DNA of 64,000 nucleotides, taken from assembly GCA_041392165.1 (NCBI GenBank), contig JAWKMN010000002.1:1-64000 (forward strand), in the 5' to 3' direction. The DNA comes from Arenibacter sp041392165 (lineage in GTDB: Bacteria > Bacteroidota > Bacteroidia > Flavobacteriales > Flavobacteriaceae). The translations under genes were made by a program, and so were the position numbers. Below, piece by piece: positions 46,714 to 56,083 of the stretch (within the stretch, counting starts at the first letter, position 1; each line of letters opens with the position of its first letter). The notes beneath the pieces were generated by a model. That model saw only the letters and a program-made list of their open reading frames with translations, ran no database searches and was not told the origin of the DNA.

Positions 46714-49700
46714 TTAGAATGTTAAATTAAAACCAAGGGTAATCGATGTAGGAAGAGGATAATCAATATTAGGACTTTTGGGATCGAATCCTGAAAATGT
46801 ATTTCCAGGTAAATCAATAGATCGCAAATTTTCCCCTTGTATATAAATTCTAGTATTAGTCATAAATGCCTTCTTTGATATTTCCTTTGGCAAAGTGTAA
46901 CCAAAAACCAAAGACTGTAATTTTACATAAGATGTATTCTCAATAAAATATGAAGAAAATCTTTGCTCATCATTGATTCCTGTTTTTGAAATTGCTGGTA
47001 TAGTAGAAGATGTATTAGTTGGTGACCAAGAATTTAACACCTTCTTACCATAATTCTGCCCTCCAAAAAAACCAAAAAAATCGGTTCGTGTTCCAGTGGA
47101 ACTAGGAACTTCCCTCCCTAATTCGGAATTCCAAAACATAGAAAAATCAAACCCTTTCCATTCTACTTTTGAACTCAAACCCAATGTAAGTTTAGGTTCA
47201 TTTACACCTATCCAATCACGATCATCTGCATTTATAACACCATCATTATTGATATCACTGTATTTAAGCCTCCCAATTCCTTTCCCCGGTTGAACCGCTG
47301 AATTATCGACTTCCGCCTGATTCTGAAATATACCTTCAACCACATAACCGTAATACGAGTTTAACGGGCGACCCAAAATAGTTTGATCGTTCCCATTTCC
47401 AGGGTATGCAGCAACAGCTTCTGGAATGATATAAGTAAATTCGTTTATATTTCTATAGGCACTTGCAGAAATAGAATAATTAAAATCTCCCGAACTATTG
47501 TAAAACCCAAGGGTAGTTTCCCAACCACTATTTTTCATACTTGCGCCGTTAATCCATGAAGATGCTCCATAACCAGTAGTTCTAAGTGTGGGCGGTTTAA
47601 CAAGGATATTAGACGTGTTTTTTATATAATAATCAAATGTTCCACTTAATTTTGAACCCCAAAAAGCATAGTCCAATCCAAAATTATTTTGTGTTGTGGA
47701 CTCCCACTTTAAATTTGGATTACTCAGCTGCAATCGTCTATAGCCGGATGGAAGATTTCCTTCATCTATACCGTATATATCGTACGCGGTACCATTTGTA
47801 ACCGGCGAATCATTATCTCCATAGCGTGCTTGATACATTCCATATGAAGCGTAATTATCAATTTCCTGATTACCCGTTTTACCCCAACCATATCTTATTT
47901 TTAAAAAAGAAAGCCAAGTTGTTGATTTCAAAAATGATTCTTGGCTTAATACCCAACCACCTGACAGTGATGGAAAGGTTGCAAACCTATTATTTGTTCC
48001 AAACCTCGAAGAGCCATCACGACGAACTATTGCTGTCAACAAATAACGGTTTTTGAAATTATAATTCAACCTTCCAAAATATGAATTCTGCGAATTGTCC
48101 CAAGCACCATTCCCATTTCTTACATTACTTTCACCTACATCCAAATATAAATAATCCAAATTTTCACTCGCGAAACCATCACGTGCTCCCCATAATAAGG
48201 TACCACTCGCTTTGGTCGCTTCCTGTCCAATCATTATGTTAAATTCATTATTTTTTATGGAAAAATCGTATGAAAGTATATTATTCCATGTCCAACTTCC
48301 GCCATAACCAGAATTGACCTGCATTTTTGTAACGGTTTCGGACATATATCCAGCCTGATATTGCAAATTCATTTGTCTATTCCAATAACCATCGTAATCA
48401 ATACCAATTGTAGATCTAAAATGAAAGTTTTTTATTATTTCGAAGTCTCCAAAAGCCGACCCCACCAAACGCAAATCATCTTTATGATTTTGTTTATTGT
48501 TCTTAATAACTAACAATGGGTTATTTCTATCGCTCATTCCACCTACTGGACCTCCCCAACCTTCACCGTCAATCGTTCTTACAGGCACTATAGATTGAAT
48601 AGTAGGCACCAAACTTAAATATGAATCCCCAGTGTATCGCATCTTTATCAACGCCAAATTTTCGCCGAATTTAATACGACCATTAAATAAATTATAAGTT
48701 GAATTTATCCGTACAGTTCCTCGATTCCAACTATTTTCCTTGGTAGTTCCCTCGCTATCCAAGTAATCAAATGAAAATAACACCCCTCCATTTTTACCTC
48801 CTTGGGAAACACTTAAATTATAATTTCTACTTATGGGAGAACGTGTTATGACCTTTTCCCAGTTGGTGTCGGCAGGTTTCATTGTTTTGGCTTCATCCAA
48901 ATATTCAGGCAAAATTATTTTATCCAACACCCAGTTTCCATTAGAATCCAGATGATCTTCAAAACTATATACCCCGTAGTTAGGATCTTCTTTATCATTT
49001 CTTGCTGCCTGCCATTGAGCCCTACCATATTCTTCTGTATTAAGCAACGGAATAGTGGTTCTTGGCAACCACCCCGCAGTAACTGTTGAAGTAAAATCGA
49101 TTTTCATTCCATCATTGGCAGACTTTGTAGTTACAATGAAAACCCCATTTGCGGCTCTTGATCCATATATGGTGGCGGCTGAGGCATCCTTTAAAACTTG
49201 AACTGATTCAATATCATGTACCGCTAATTCATTTAAACCCCTGTTAGTAGGCACTCCATCTATAATTACTAAAGGCTCATTGCTACTACTTAAGGACCCC
49301 CTTCCTCTTATCAATATACCAGCTGTATTATTAGGATCACCATTGTATGCCGCTTTGATACCCGGAATTCTACCATCCATTGCCTTTAGAACATTCCCTG
49401 TTGCAGATGCCTGCTCCTTGATTTCAGCCATCTTAACGACACTAACAGAACCGGTCAGATTGGTCTTTTTCTGAGTTCCATATCCTACAACGACTACTTC
49501 ATCCAAACCCGCTGCATCTTCTTTTAAACTTATAGAGACGTTGGTTTGTCCGTCAACCGTTATCTCTTGTGTGGAAAAGCCTATATATGAAATGACCAAT
49601 ACAGGGGATTCGCCTTCCAGGGCCAAGGAAAAATTACCGTCAAAATCGGCGGTAACCCCGTTAGTGGTCCCTTTTTCTACCACATTGGCCCCGGGAAGTG

Positions 49701-50163
49701 GTTGCCCTGTATCATCGGTAATGGTTCCGGAAATTATCCGTTGCTCCCACTTTGGGGCTTCAATAGTTTTATTTTCTTCCCCGATTTTGGCAGGGATCGG
49801 GGCAGTCCGTATTTTTAGGACAATTTGTTTCTGCCGCACCAAATAATAAATGGAAGTGCTTTTAAACAGATTATTGAGAATGTCCGATACGGGTTGGTTA
49901 TCGGCCTTGACAGAAACCAACTTCTCCGCATCGATTTTTTTATTGTCGTATAAAAATTTGAAATCGGTGAGCGATTCTATTTCCTCAAATACTTTCTGCA
50001 TAGATACTTTTTCCAGGTTCAAGGTCACTTTGGTCTTTTGGGAATAGGAGTTGGCCTGAACGGTAAAGATTGAAAGAATTAAAAGGACGGTAGTTAGTTT
50101 CATGGCTAAACCAAGATTTACTGAATAAGGCCAGGAGTGGCCTATCCTATTATTTTTTTCCAT
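46714..50163 (-). CDS. susC: SusC/RagA-family TonB-dependent transporter with STN domain (locus 2)
   Basis: 1149 residues. Leader MKLTTVLLILSIFTVQANSYSQ, STN domain (about 45-118), carboxypeptidase-regulatory-like domain (GTITDDTGQPLPGANVVEKG), plug with VVVVGYGTQKKTNLTG and ASAATIYGSRAANGVFIVTTKS, then the barrel. Imports oligosaccharides; the STN domain signals through FecR. The first 660 bp (about 49500-50163) resemble locus-1 susC at DNA level and have higher GC than the remaining 2.8 kb, suggesting a mosaic gene. Confidence 0.96.
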   Translation of the reverse strand: MEKNNRIGHSWPYSVNLGLAMKLTTVLLILSIFTVQANSYSQKTKVTLNLEKVSMQKVFEEIESLTDFKFLYDNKKIDAEKLVSVKADNQPVSDILNNLFKSTSIYYLVRQKQIVLKIRTAPIPAKIGEENKTIEAPKWEQRIISGTITDDTGQPLPGANVVEKGTTNGVTADFDGNFSLALEGESPVLVISYIGFSTQEITVDGQTNVSISLKEDAAGLDEVVVVGYGTQKKTNLTGSVSVVKMAEIKEQASATGNVLKAMDGRIPGIKAAYNGDPNNTAGILIRGRGSLSSSNEPLVIIDGVPTNRGLNELAVHDIESVQVLKDASAATIYGSRAANGVFIVTTKSANDGMKIDFTSTVTAGWLPRTTIPLLNTEEYGRAQWQAARNDKEDPNYGVYSFEDHLDSNGNWVLDKIILPEYLDEAKTMKPADTNWEKVITRSPISRNYNLSVSQGGKNGGVLFSFDYLDSEGTTKENSWNRGTVRINSTYNLFNGRIKFGENLALIKMRYTGDSYLSLVPTIQSIVPVRTIDGEGWGGPVGGMSDRNNPLLVIKNNKQNHKDDLRLVGSAFGDFEIIKNFHFRSTIGIDYDGYWNRQMNLQYQAGYMSETVTKMQVNSGYGGSWTWNNILSYDFSIKNNEFNIMIGQEATKASGTLLWGARDGFASENLDYLYLDVGESNVRNGNGAWDNSQNSYFGRLNYNFKNRYLLTAIVRRDGSSRFGTNNRFATFPSLSGGWVLSQESFLKSTTWLSFLKIRYGWGKTGNQEIDNYASYGMYQARYGDNDSPVTNGTAYDIYGIDEGNLPSGYRRLQLSNPNLKWESTTQNNFGLDYAFWGSKLSGTFDYYIKNTSNILVKPPTLRTTGYGASSWINGASMKNSGWETTLGFYNSSGDFNYSISASAYRNINEFTYIIPEAVAAYPGNGNDQTILGRPLNSYYGYVVEGIFQNQAEVDNSAVQPGKGIGRLKYSDINNDGVINADDRDWIGVNEPKLTLGLSSKVEWKGFDFSMFWNSELGREVPSSTGTRTDFFGFFGGQNYGKKVLNSWSPTNTSSTIPAISKTGINDEQRFSSYFIENTSYVKLQSLVFGYTLPKEISKKAFMTNTRIYIQGENLRSIDLPGNTFSGFDPKSPNIDYPLPTSITLGFNLTF

Positions 50164-50195
50164 AATTTTGTATTGTTTTTAGTTGACTAGTAATA

Positions 50196-50255
50196 GTTGA
50201 TTATCGCTAATCGGAAAATGGTGCAACATTTTCCGATTTTTTTTAGGATATCAAC
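50196..50255 (-). promoter_or_regulatory. 60-nt nested hairpin between fecR and susC (locus 2)
   Basis: Outer stem GTTGAT (50196-50201) / ATCAAC (50250-50255). Inner perfect 12-bp stem AATCGGAAAATG (50209-50220) / CATTTTCCGATT (50227-50238) with loop TTGCAC (minus strand), and an A run on the minus-strand 5' side. It lies 33-92 nt upstream of the susC start. Same size, position, A-run and TGTTG-containing loop as 9459-9518. Confidence 0.6.
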
Positions 50256-50288
50256 AACATTGAATTGGTGTGGTCAAAATGTTATTAG

Positions 50289-51470
50289 TTATTCCATAGG
50301 CATTTTCTTTTCTTTTTTTGGGTTAAATATTTCAATATGGTTCTCTGTTTTGGTGTATTCAAATGGAGTTTCCAGGGCAAATGTGGATAGTACATCCTCT
50401 ATGGATTCGATGTCGAAAGTGGCAGTGAAATCCTGGTTGTCCAGTTGTTCATAAGTATTGTTTATGGTGACTTTGTAATGGCGCTCCAGTTTTTGGATTA
50501 TATTTTTAAAGGGCATTTTTTTGATGACCAATTTTCCATTGATCCAACCGGTATAGATATCGGTATCTACCGTTTGTATGGTAACATTGTCGTTTGAACG
50601 GTTCCAGGAAGCTTGATGGTTAGGCTTTAATATACTCGAGGTTTCCGTATTGTATTCGGTCTCGTTGTTATAAAGGCTTACGGAACCTTCAACCAAAACC
50701 GTATTTATTTCTTTGTCTTCAGGATAGGCCGAAATGTTGAATTTTGTCCCAAGGACCCTTACATCCATAGTTCCATTGGTGACAATAAACGGGTGCTTTT
50801 TGTCTTGGCGGACATCAAAATAGCCTTCCCCAGTCAGGAATACTTGACGATTATGGCCCTTAATGAACTTTACTGGGTATTTTAAGGATGAGCCGGCATT
50901 TAAATATACCGTGGTACTGTCCGATAAAATCAGTTTAAATGTTGCTCCGTAGGGAACTGTTAATACGTTATAGGAGAGTTTGTCGATGTCGGAATTGTTA
51001 AGATAATTAAGTTGTATTCCATTTTGTACACCGAGTACTTTTCCCTGGCTATTGGTAATGGTCTGCATCTTTTCAGGAGAAATTTGCTGTATTTCCCCAT
51101 TTTCCAGTTGTAACGTTATGGCATTTTCATAGACCGGAATAGAAGCTGTTGAATGGATGGTTTGCCAGTAAAGGTAGCCCAGTGCGAAAATCCCGATAAA
51201 AATAGCGGCGTATTTGCTTATTTGTCCAAGGACGCGTAACATCTTTTTATTTTCTTTTGGATGGGCAGCCTTTAAAACATTGGTCCATGCAGAATCAATA
51301 TCGATATCATTTACTCTGGATAGCCCATTTTTGTCCTTATGCAAAGATTGCAGTCGCAAAAACAACTTTTCATTTTCATAGGATTCTTTTATCCAATTAG
51401 CAAAATACCTCTGTTCTTCAGCAGAAAGGGATCCATTAAGCTTCTTTACTAGTATGTGGACAATTTCCAT
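50289..51470 (-). CDS. FecR-family anti-sigma factor (locus 2)
   Basis: About 393 residues from the ATG at 51470 (an in-frame GTG at 51476 is the alternative). N-terminal sigma-binding helices (LVKKLNGSLSAEEQRYFANW), one membrane span (about 83-105, YAAIFIGIFALGYLYW), periplasmic FecR domain (GATFKLILSDSTTVYLNAGS, then VRLGT-type RVLGTKFNISAYPED) and a C-terminal DUF4974 domain (KLERHYKVTINNTYEQL). It transmits SusC signalling to the sigma factor at 52101. A decayed paralogue lies directly upstream. Confidence 0.93.
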   Translation of the reverse strand: MEIVHILVKKLNGSLSAEEQRYFANWIKESYENEKLFLRLQSLHKDKNGLSRVNDIDIDSAWTNVLKAAHPKENKKMLRVLGQISKYAAIFIGIFALGYLYWQTIHSTASIPVYENAITLQLENGEIQQISPEKMQTITNSQGKVLGVQNGIQLNYLNNSDIDKLSYNVLTVPYGATFKLILSDSTTVYLNAGSSLKYPVKFIKGHNRQVFLTGEGYFDVRQDKKHPFIVTNGTMDVRVLGTKFNISAYPEDKEINTVLVEGSVSLYNNETEYNTETSSILKPNHQASWNRSNDNVTIQTVDTDIYTGWINGKLVIKKMPFKNIIQKLERHYKVTINNTYEQLDNQDFTATFDIESIEDVLSTFALETPFEYTKTENHIEIFNPKKEKKMPME

Positions 51471-51536
51471 ATTCACTCTTTGGGATAGTGGCCAAGTTAC
51501 ATGGCCCTCTTATTGTTATGATCCCATAAAAAGAAA

Positions 51537-51551
51537 TGGGGTGACGTTAAA
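51537..51551 (-). promoter_or_regulatory. TTTAACGTCACCC motif upstream of fecR (locus 2)
   Basis: The minus strand reads TTTAACGTCACCCC about 65-80 nt before the fecR start. An almost identical block (TTTTAACGTCACCCT) sits at 52056-52070, the same distance before the decayed fecR copy. It may be an ECF-type promoter element or simply part of the duplicated unit. Confidence 0.4.
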
Positions 51552-51599
51552 GCGAAAAAAACTTAAAATAAATGTGGGATGTTTTACAAGGAGGGGTGT

Positions 51600-51987
51600 T
51601 GTTCATCAACAAGGAAGGAAAATATAATTATATTTCTGAATCCGATTATAGCGTTGTTTGCCGATTCCATGGCCATTGTAGATAGCACATTTTCAATGGA
51701 GAGTAAGCCAAAAGTTGCTTTAAAATTGGTGTCTGGGTGTTCGTAAGTATTATTAATGTTAGGCCTGTAACGGCATTCTGGTTTTTGAATTATAATTTAG
51801 AAGGGTATATTTTTATATTGTGGCCATCGACTTTGGAAATATGGTGATCATTACTGTAAAATATCTTTAAACGCAAAAACATATATCTGTGATCATCAGA
51901 TTCCTGTATCCAATTATCAAAATACCTCTGTTCTTCAATGGAAAGTGTTCCATCAAGCTTTTTTACCAGTATGTGGGCTATTTCCAT
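51600..51987 (-). pseudogene. Decayed fecR duplicate with internal deletion
   Basis: Codons from 51987 read EIAHILVKKLDGTLSIEEQR, nearly the same as the intact fecR start, and stop at 51790 after 65 residues. Immediately beyond, in another frame (about 51790 to 51650), come IIQKPECRYRPNINNTYEH and FKATFGLLSIENVLSTMAME, clearly the C-terminal DUF4974 part of fecR. The membrane span and FecR domain (about 260 residues) are deleted. It lies between the sigma gene and the intact fecR, so it arose by tandem duplication. Not functional. Confidence 0.88.
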
Positions 51988-52055
51988 TATTTCTCTTCAC
52001 TGGTTGTAGATCAAATATCATGACGGCTTTATTATAGAATCCGAAATAGGAAAAT

Positions 52056-52070
52056 AGGGTGACGTTAAAA
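52056..52070 (-). promoter_or_regulatory. TTTTAACGTCACCC motif upstream of the decayed fecR copy
   Basis: Second copy of the motif at 51537-51551, located between the sigma gene stop (52101) and the decayed fecR start (51987). Its conservation beside a dead gene could mean it is young, or that it still serves the sigma/fecR unit. Confidence 0.35.
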
Positions 52071-52100
52071 TGAATAAATAATTAAAATAGATGGAAACAT

Positions 52101-52622
52101 CTAGTTTTCGAGGAAGAGGAGTATTATTAAATAAAAATTCTTTAAGTCGCGTCTTAAAATTTTATAAGCTTTTTTCATCTGTGTTTTTACGGTGTTCACA
52201 GAAATACCCAAGTGTTCCGCCGCACTGTTATATTTATGTCCGTCCAAGGCACATAGTTCAAAGACGCTCTTGCACCCTAGAGGTAAATTGTTAATTGATT
52301 CTTGTAGTATAGTAGGGCTATTATTTTCTTCAATTAATGGTTCTTCAGGTAAGGGTATGGACAAACAGGCTGCATCAAGGGATTCATTTTTTTTGGTGCG
52401 CGAAATATATTTTATACTATTGTTTTTTATCGCCCTACAAACATAGGCATTGATATTTAGGAGTATTGTGTTGTCTTTCTTGGTCAAAAGCTTAACGAAG
52501 ACATCCTGAACAATATCTTCGGCAATATGCCATTGGGATACATAACTATATGAAAGCAAACAATAAAAACGATAGTTTTTTTTAAATAATTGTTCTATGT
52601 TGGTTTGCTCTTGTGGTTTCAT
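52101..52622 (-). CDS. ECF RNA polymerase sigma-70 factor (locus 2)
   Basis: 173 residues. Region 2: SYVSQWHIAEDIVQDVFVKLL; region 4: GCKSVFELCALDGHKYNSAAEH, then SVNTVKTQMKKAYKILR. Hydrophobic C-terminal end (FYLIILLFLEN), as in the locus-1 sigma factor. Activates susCD of locus 2 when released by FecR. A palindromic operator candidate lies 94 bp upstream of the start. Confidence 0.92.
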   Translation of the reverse strand: MKPQEQTNIEQLFKKNYRFYCLLSYSYVSQWHIAEDIVQDVFVKLLTKKDNTILLNINAYVCRAIKNNSIKYISRTKKNESLDAACLSIPLPEEPLIEENNSPTILQESINNLPLGCKSVFELCALDGHKYNSAAEHLGISVNTVKTQMKKAYKILRRDLKNFYLIILLFLEN

Positions 52623-52715
52623 TGTGCAAATGAATCTGTATTTCGAATGCTTTCTTTAGTTTAATTGCTTAAAATGGTTGTAGTCTATGTATTTTTATGA
52701 TTTGATATCATTTTA

Positions 52716-52731
52716 GCTTTAACGATTAAGC
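52716..52731. promoter_or_regulatory. Candidate LacI-type operator, copy 2
   Basis: GCTTTAACGATTAAGC, differing from the 39947-39962 site by one base, in the AT-rich region upstream of the locus-2 sigma gene. The palindromic half-sites GCTT(A/T)A and T(A/T)AAGC are preserved. Confidence 0.55.
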
Positions 52732-53164
52732 TATATTAAATAATATTTTTTATAAAAACAACCTTATTTTGTATTAATTTAATTTTAGGGCGTATTTTAT
52801 TGCGTAATCCGAATAAACAGCATCGAATAATTTCAAATTTGAAGGCAGAAATGTAATATTCTGCATTTGATTGCTATAATTAGGTCGTACCCAAGTTTAC
52901 CAATTCCCCGGTATGTACAAGGATGGGTCAATTCCCGATTTAGATCGGGGCAATGTCCATGTTGGATGATGGGGCAGGGCAATTACCTGTGTTGTCGCTG
53001 CCGCTTTTGGTTGTTTTTTTAGTGTTTTTGTTTTGTATCGGAAGACCGGTAGGGTCTGTAGGGCAAGAAATATATAATGGTATCATAATAGTCCTGTTTT
53101 ATAATGAATAGGGGTCTATTCTTTGAATTTTGATCGTTTGGTGAATGGGGGGATAGACGGTTGT
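52732..53164. other. Intergenic region between locus 2 and locus 3
   Basis: About 430 bp. The first third is AT-rich and probably holds the sigma promoter. A small hairpin CCCGAT/ATCGGG lies at 52934-52949, of a kind I recall in flavobacterial spacers. No gene was found. The GH2 gene ends at 53165 without an obvious terminator. Confidence 0.4.
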
Positions 53165-55972
53165 TTAATCTTCGGCCCGAAAATCGAACCATAATTTAAT
53201 GGGATAGTTTTGGTCTCCGGTCCTCCCGGAATAAAAGCCTTTCTGACTTTTAGGACCCAGTTTATCGGCATCCTTGAATTTGGTTCCTATGGCCGGGATA
53301 TGGTACAAGAAGGAAAGATCGCCCTTGGGAAAAGGGGGAAATACCTTGCTGGTAGCATATTCCGGTTCTTTTGGGGCAAAGAGCTGAAAATATAAATTGG
53401 GAGTTTCGGAAATAACGGTAAAAGGCGTTTCCGTGGTAGTAAACTTTACCCAATACAAATTACCGTGATATCCTTTAAATTCGGGATAAATTAGATGGTT
53501 AAAGGTTTCTCCGGTAACGGTATTGTTGTACTGTTTTTTCCAAACCCCAAAATTACTACCCTTTGTCCTGTTCTTCCATACCCTATAAGGCCCTCTGCCC
53601 ATCCATGTGGCCCCTGTACATTTCTCTTCTGGATAATCGAACGAAATGCCGAGGTAATCCACATCTTCCATCTTTTTTTGAAGGGGGCTTGCCTCTAGTT
53701 GTAATAGGCCATTTTTAAAGAATTTCCAGATTATTTGTTCAGGATAGCCGTTCCTCAAAACTTCAAGTAGAAAGTTTCCTTCCCTGTCCTTTTCCCATTT
53801 TGTACTAATAATCTGCGAAGAATTCCCTGCAGGAACCGGTCCTCCGGAAATCGAAATTTTACCTTGGCTATTTTTAACGGTATTAAGGGTACCGTCCTTT
53901 TTGTTAAAAACAATCTGCACTCCACTTGTAGAAACACTAATCGTCTGATCTATTTCCAGTATCTGTATTTCTTTGTCGGTATTGGAAATGGGCCGTATTA
54001 ATTCTTTGGCCTTTTCATGGGGTTGAATGACTGGCCAGCTCCATGTATATAGTTCCTGTCCGTTGTAATCCTTGGCCGTAAATTCAAATATATCGGCAAT
54101 TTGAAGGGTTTCGCTGCAGTCGATCGTTATTTTGGAGGAGGTGCCCGGTTCTGCATCCGGACCGGTAATATTCCCTGAACCGACCAGCTTTTTTTCCGTA
54201 TCCCCTAGGTACGTTTTTAAGGCTCTCCAGCTAAAGGAACACTGGCTTAAATTGGTATAAATGTATTTGTTTTTTAAAACCAACCTTCCGTTCCATTCCT
54301 TGTTAATGGTGACTGGTTCAACCTGTACGGGGGACCAAACTTCTTTTATTGTATAAAAACTAGCCTCTTTTTCGCGGTGGGGCCCTAAGATTCCGTCCGG
54401 GGCATGGTGACCGTCACCATCGAATACTTTGCCGGATTTGTCTGTACGCAAAACCGCCTCATCTGAAAATGCCCATAAAAACCCACCGGCAAATAATGGA
54501 CTTGTTTCGTAATTTCGCCAATATTCATCCAGTCCGGCTCCCAGACCCCCATCATAAAGTCCATGCAAAAGTTCAGTGGCCATAAAGGGATCGTTTCCCG
54601 AAACAAACCTTCCAGTGGCATAATTATATTCGGGATAATGGCCCGTATCTACTCCGTTGCGCAATAACCATGGGTAGATTACCGGTCGTTTTTGGATATC
54701 CCAGGTGTGGATCCACTTTTCATTGGCAAAATCCCAGCCTCCTTCGTTGCCATGGTCCCAAATTATCACACTGGGATGATTTTCATCTTTTAAAATTACT
54801 TCTTTTATCATTTTGGGGCCTACAAGGGTATCGTATCCATCTTGCCAGCCCGTAATTTCATTCAATACAAAGATTCCCAGGGAATCACATAATTCAAGAA
54901 AACGTTTATCGGGCACATAATGTGACATCCGCACCGCGTTCATATTCATTTCCTTCATTAGTCCAATGTCTTCGAGGTGATTTTTTTCACTAAGGCTTCT
55001 TCCCGTTTCTGGCCAGAAGGAATGTCGATTGACCCCTTTGAAGATTACTTTTTCTCCATTTACATAAAACCCATCATGTTTTCGAAGCTCTACGGTACGG
55101 AAACCTATTCGTTCCGAAACCTCATGTACAACTGTATTTCCACGTTTTAATTCCAACTTAAGGTCATACAAAGTTGGCCTTTCCGGGTGCCACGATTCTA
55201 TGTTGTTGAATTTTGTTGAAAAATAACGTTCAGAAATACCTTTCTCCAAGTTGCCCAGGGTTTTTTGCTCCATTTTATTGCCTTCCAAATCATAGAGATA
55301 AGCGGTGACCGTATAGTTTGATTTAGGGTTGTTGATGGCAATCAAGGTATTCAATGATCCATCGGCTTTGGCGTCCACAGCTGTGCGGTCCATATGGGTT
55401 TTAGGAAGGATCTCTAAAAAAACCGGGCGGTAAATTCCACCAAAAATCCAAAAATCGGCCTGTCTTTCGGCACGGTTTATCGATTCGTTTTCAGATTGCT
55501 TGGCCACATCTACTTCCAATAAATTGGCTTGGCCATATTTCAATAGCTTGCCTATGTTATATTTGAATCTTGTAAAACCTCCCTGATGTGTTGTTCCGGC
55601 CGATACGCCATTAATTTTAACCTTGGTATCGGTCATTGATCCATCAAAAACAATGTTGATCACATTGCCCTTCCAATCCAGGGGAACATCAAATGTATAT
55701 TGGTACAACCCGTGTTCCAGGCCCAATTTTTTATCCTTGTTTTTCCAATCGTGCCCATAGTTATAGGTACCAAAACCTTGAAGTTCCCAATTGGACGGAA
55801 CCTCTATTTTGTCCCATTTATTACTATTTTGCCCATCCGTGCAGTAAAAATCCCATTTAACGGTATTGGCGGCATCGGTTCCGGAAAGATATACTATCTC
55901 TGTTTTTTGGGCATACAGTTGAACGGAAAGGCCCAACGCGATTAATGAATAAAATGTTTTTTTTAGTATCAT
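53165..55972 (-). CDS. GH2-family beta-galactosidase-like enzyme (secreted)
   Basis: 935 residues, signal peptide (FYSLIALGLSVQLYA). Order: sugar-binding jelly roll (WDKIEVPSNWELQGFGTYNY), immunoglobulin-like domain, TIM barrel starting FYVNGEKVIFKGVNRHSFWP with acid/base E410 (IIWDHGNEGGW) and nucleophile E467 (FMATELLHG), then C-terminal sandwich domains (MGRGPYRVWKNR). Acts on beta-linked galactose or a related residue. It is the last gene of the minus-strand locus 3, suggesting a sulfated galactan or heteroglycan target (inference). Confidence 0.92.
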   Translation of the reverse strand: MILKKTFYSLIALGLSVQLYAQKTEIVYLSGTDAANTVKWDFYCTDGQNSNKWDKIEVPSNWELQGFGTYNYGHDWKNKDKKLGLEHGLYQYTFDVPLDWKGNVINIVFDGSMTDTKVKINGVSAGTTHQGGFTRFKYNIGKLLKYGQANLLEVDVAKQSENESINRAERQADFWIFGGIYRPVFLEILPKTHMDRTAVDAKADGSLNTLIAINNPKSNYTVTAYLYDLEGNKMEQKTLGNLEKGISERYFSTKFNNIESWHPERPTLYDLKLELKRGNTVVHEVSERIGFRTVELRKHDGFYVNGEKVIFKGVNRHSFWPETGRSLSEKNHLEDIGLMKEMNMNAVRMSHYVPDKRFLELCDSLGIFVLNEITGWQDGYDTLVGPKMIKEVILKDENHPSVIIWDHGNEGGWDFANEKWIHTWDIQKRPVIYPWLLRNGVDTGHYPEYNYATGRFVSGNDPFMATELLHGLYDGGLGAGLDEYWRNYETSPLFAGGFLWAFSDEAVLRTDKSGKVFDGDGHHAPDGILGPHREKEASFYTIKEVWSPVQVEPVTINKEWNGRLVLKNKYIYTNLSQCSFSWRALKTYLGDTEKKLVGSGNITGPDAEPGTSSKITIDCSETLQIADIFEFTAKDYNGQELYTWSWPVIQPHEKAKELIRPISNTDKEIQILEIDQTISVSTSGVQIVFNKKDGTLNTVKNSQGKISISGGPVPAGNSSQIISTKWEKDREGNFLLEVLRNGYPEQIIWKFFKNGLLQLEASPLQKKMEDVDYLGISFDYPEEKCTGATWMGRGPYRVWKNRTKGSNFGVWKKQYNNTVTGETFNHLIYPEFKGYHGNLYWVKFTTTETPFTVISETPNLYFQLFAPKEPEYATSKVFPPFPKGDLSFLYHIPAIGTKFKDADKLGPKSQKGFYSGRTGDQNYPIKLWFDFRAED

Positions 55973-56083
55973 GTCCTAGTATTGGTGGTTCAATTTTGAT
56001 TTTTGGCGCTTGTTTTCCTTTGTTTCAAATCTCGTTTTTTTTCCCTGTTTTACGCACTAGGTGGGATATGAATGTCCGGAGGA

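Noticed and set aside
50209..50244. Rho-independent terminator for a plus-strand gene
   Set aside because: The hairpin followed by a T run fits a plus-strand terminator, but no plus-strand gene is nearby and the element is mirrored in locus 1 between the same two minus-strand genes.
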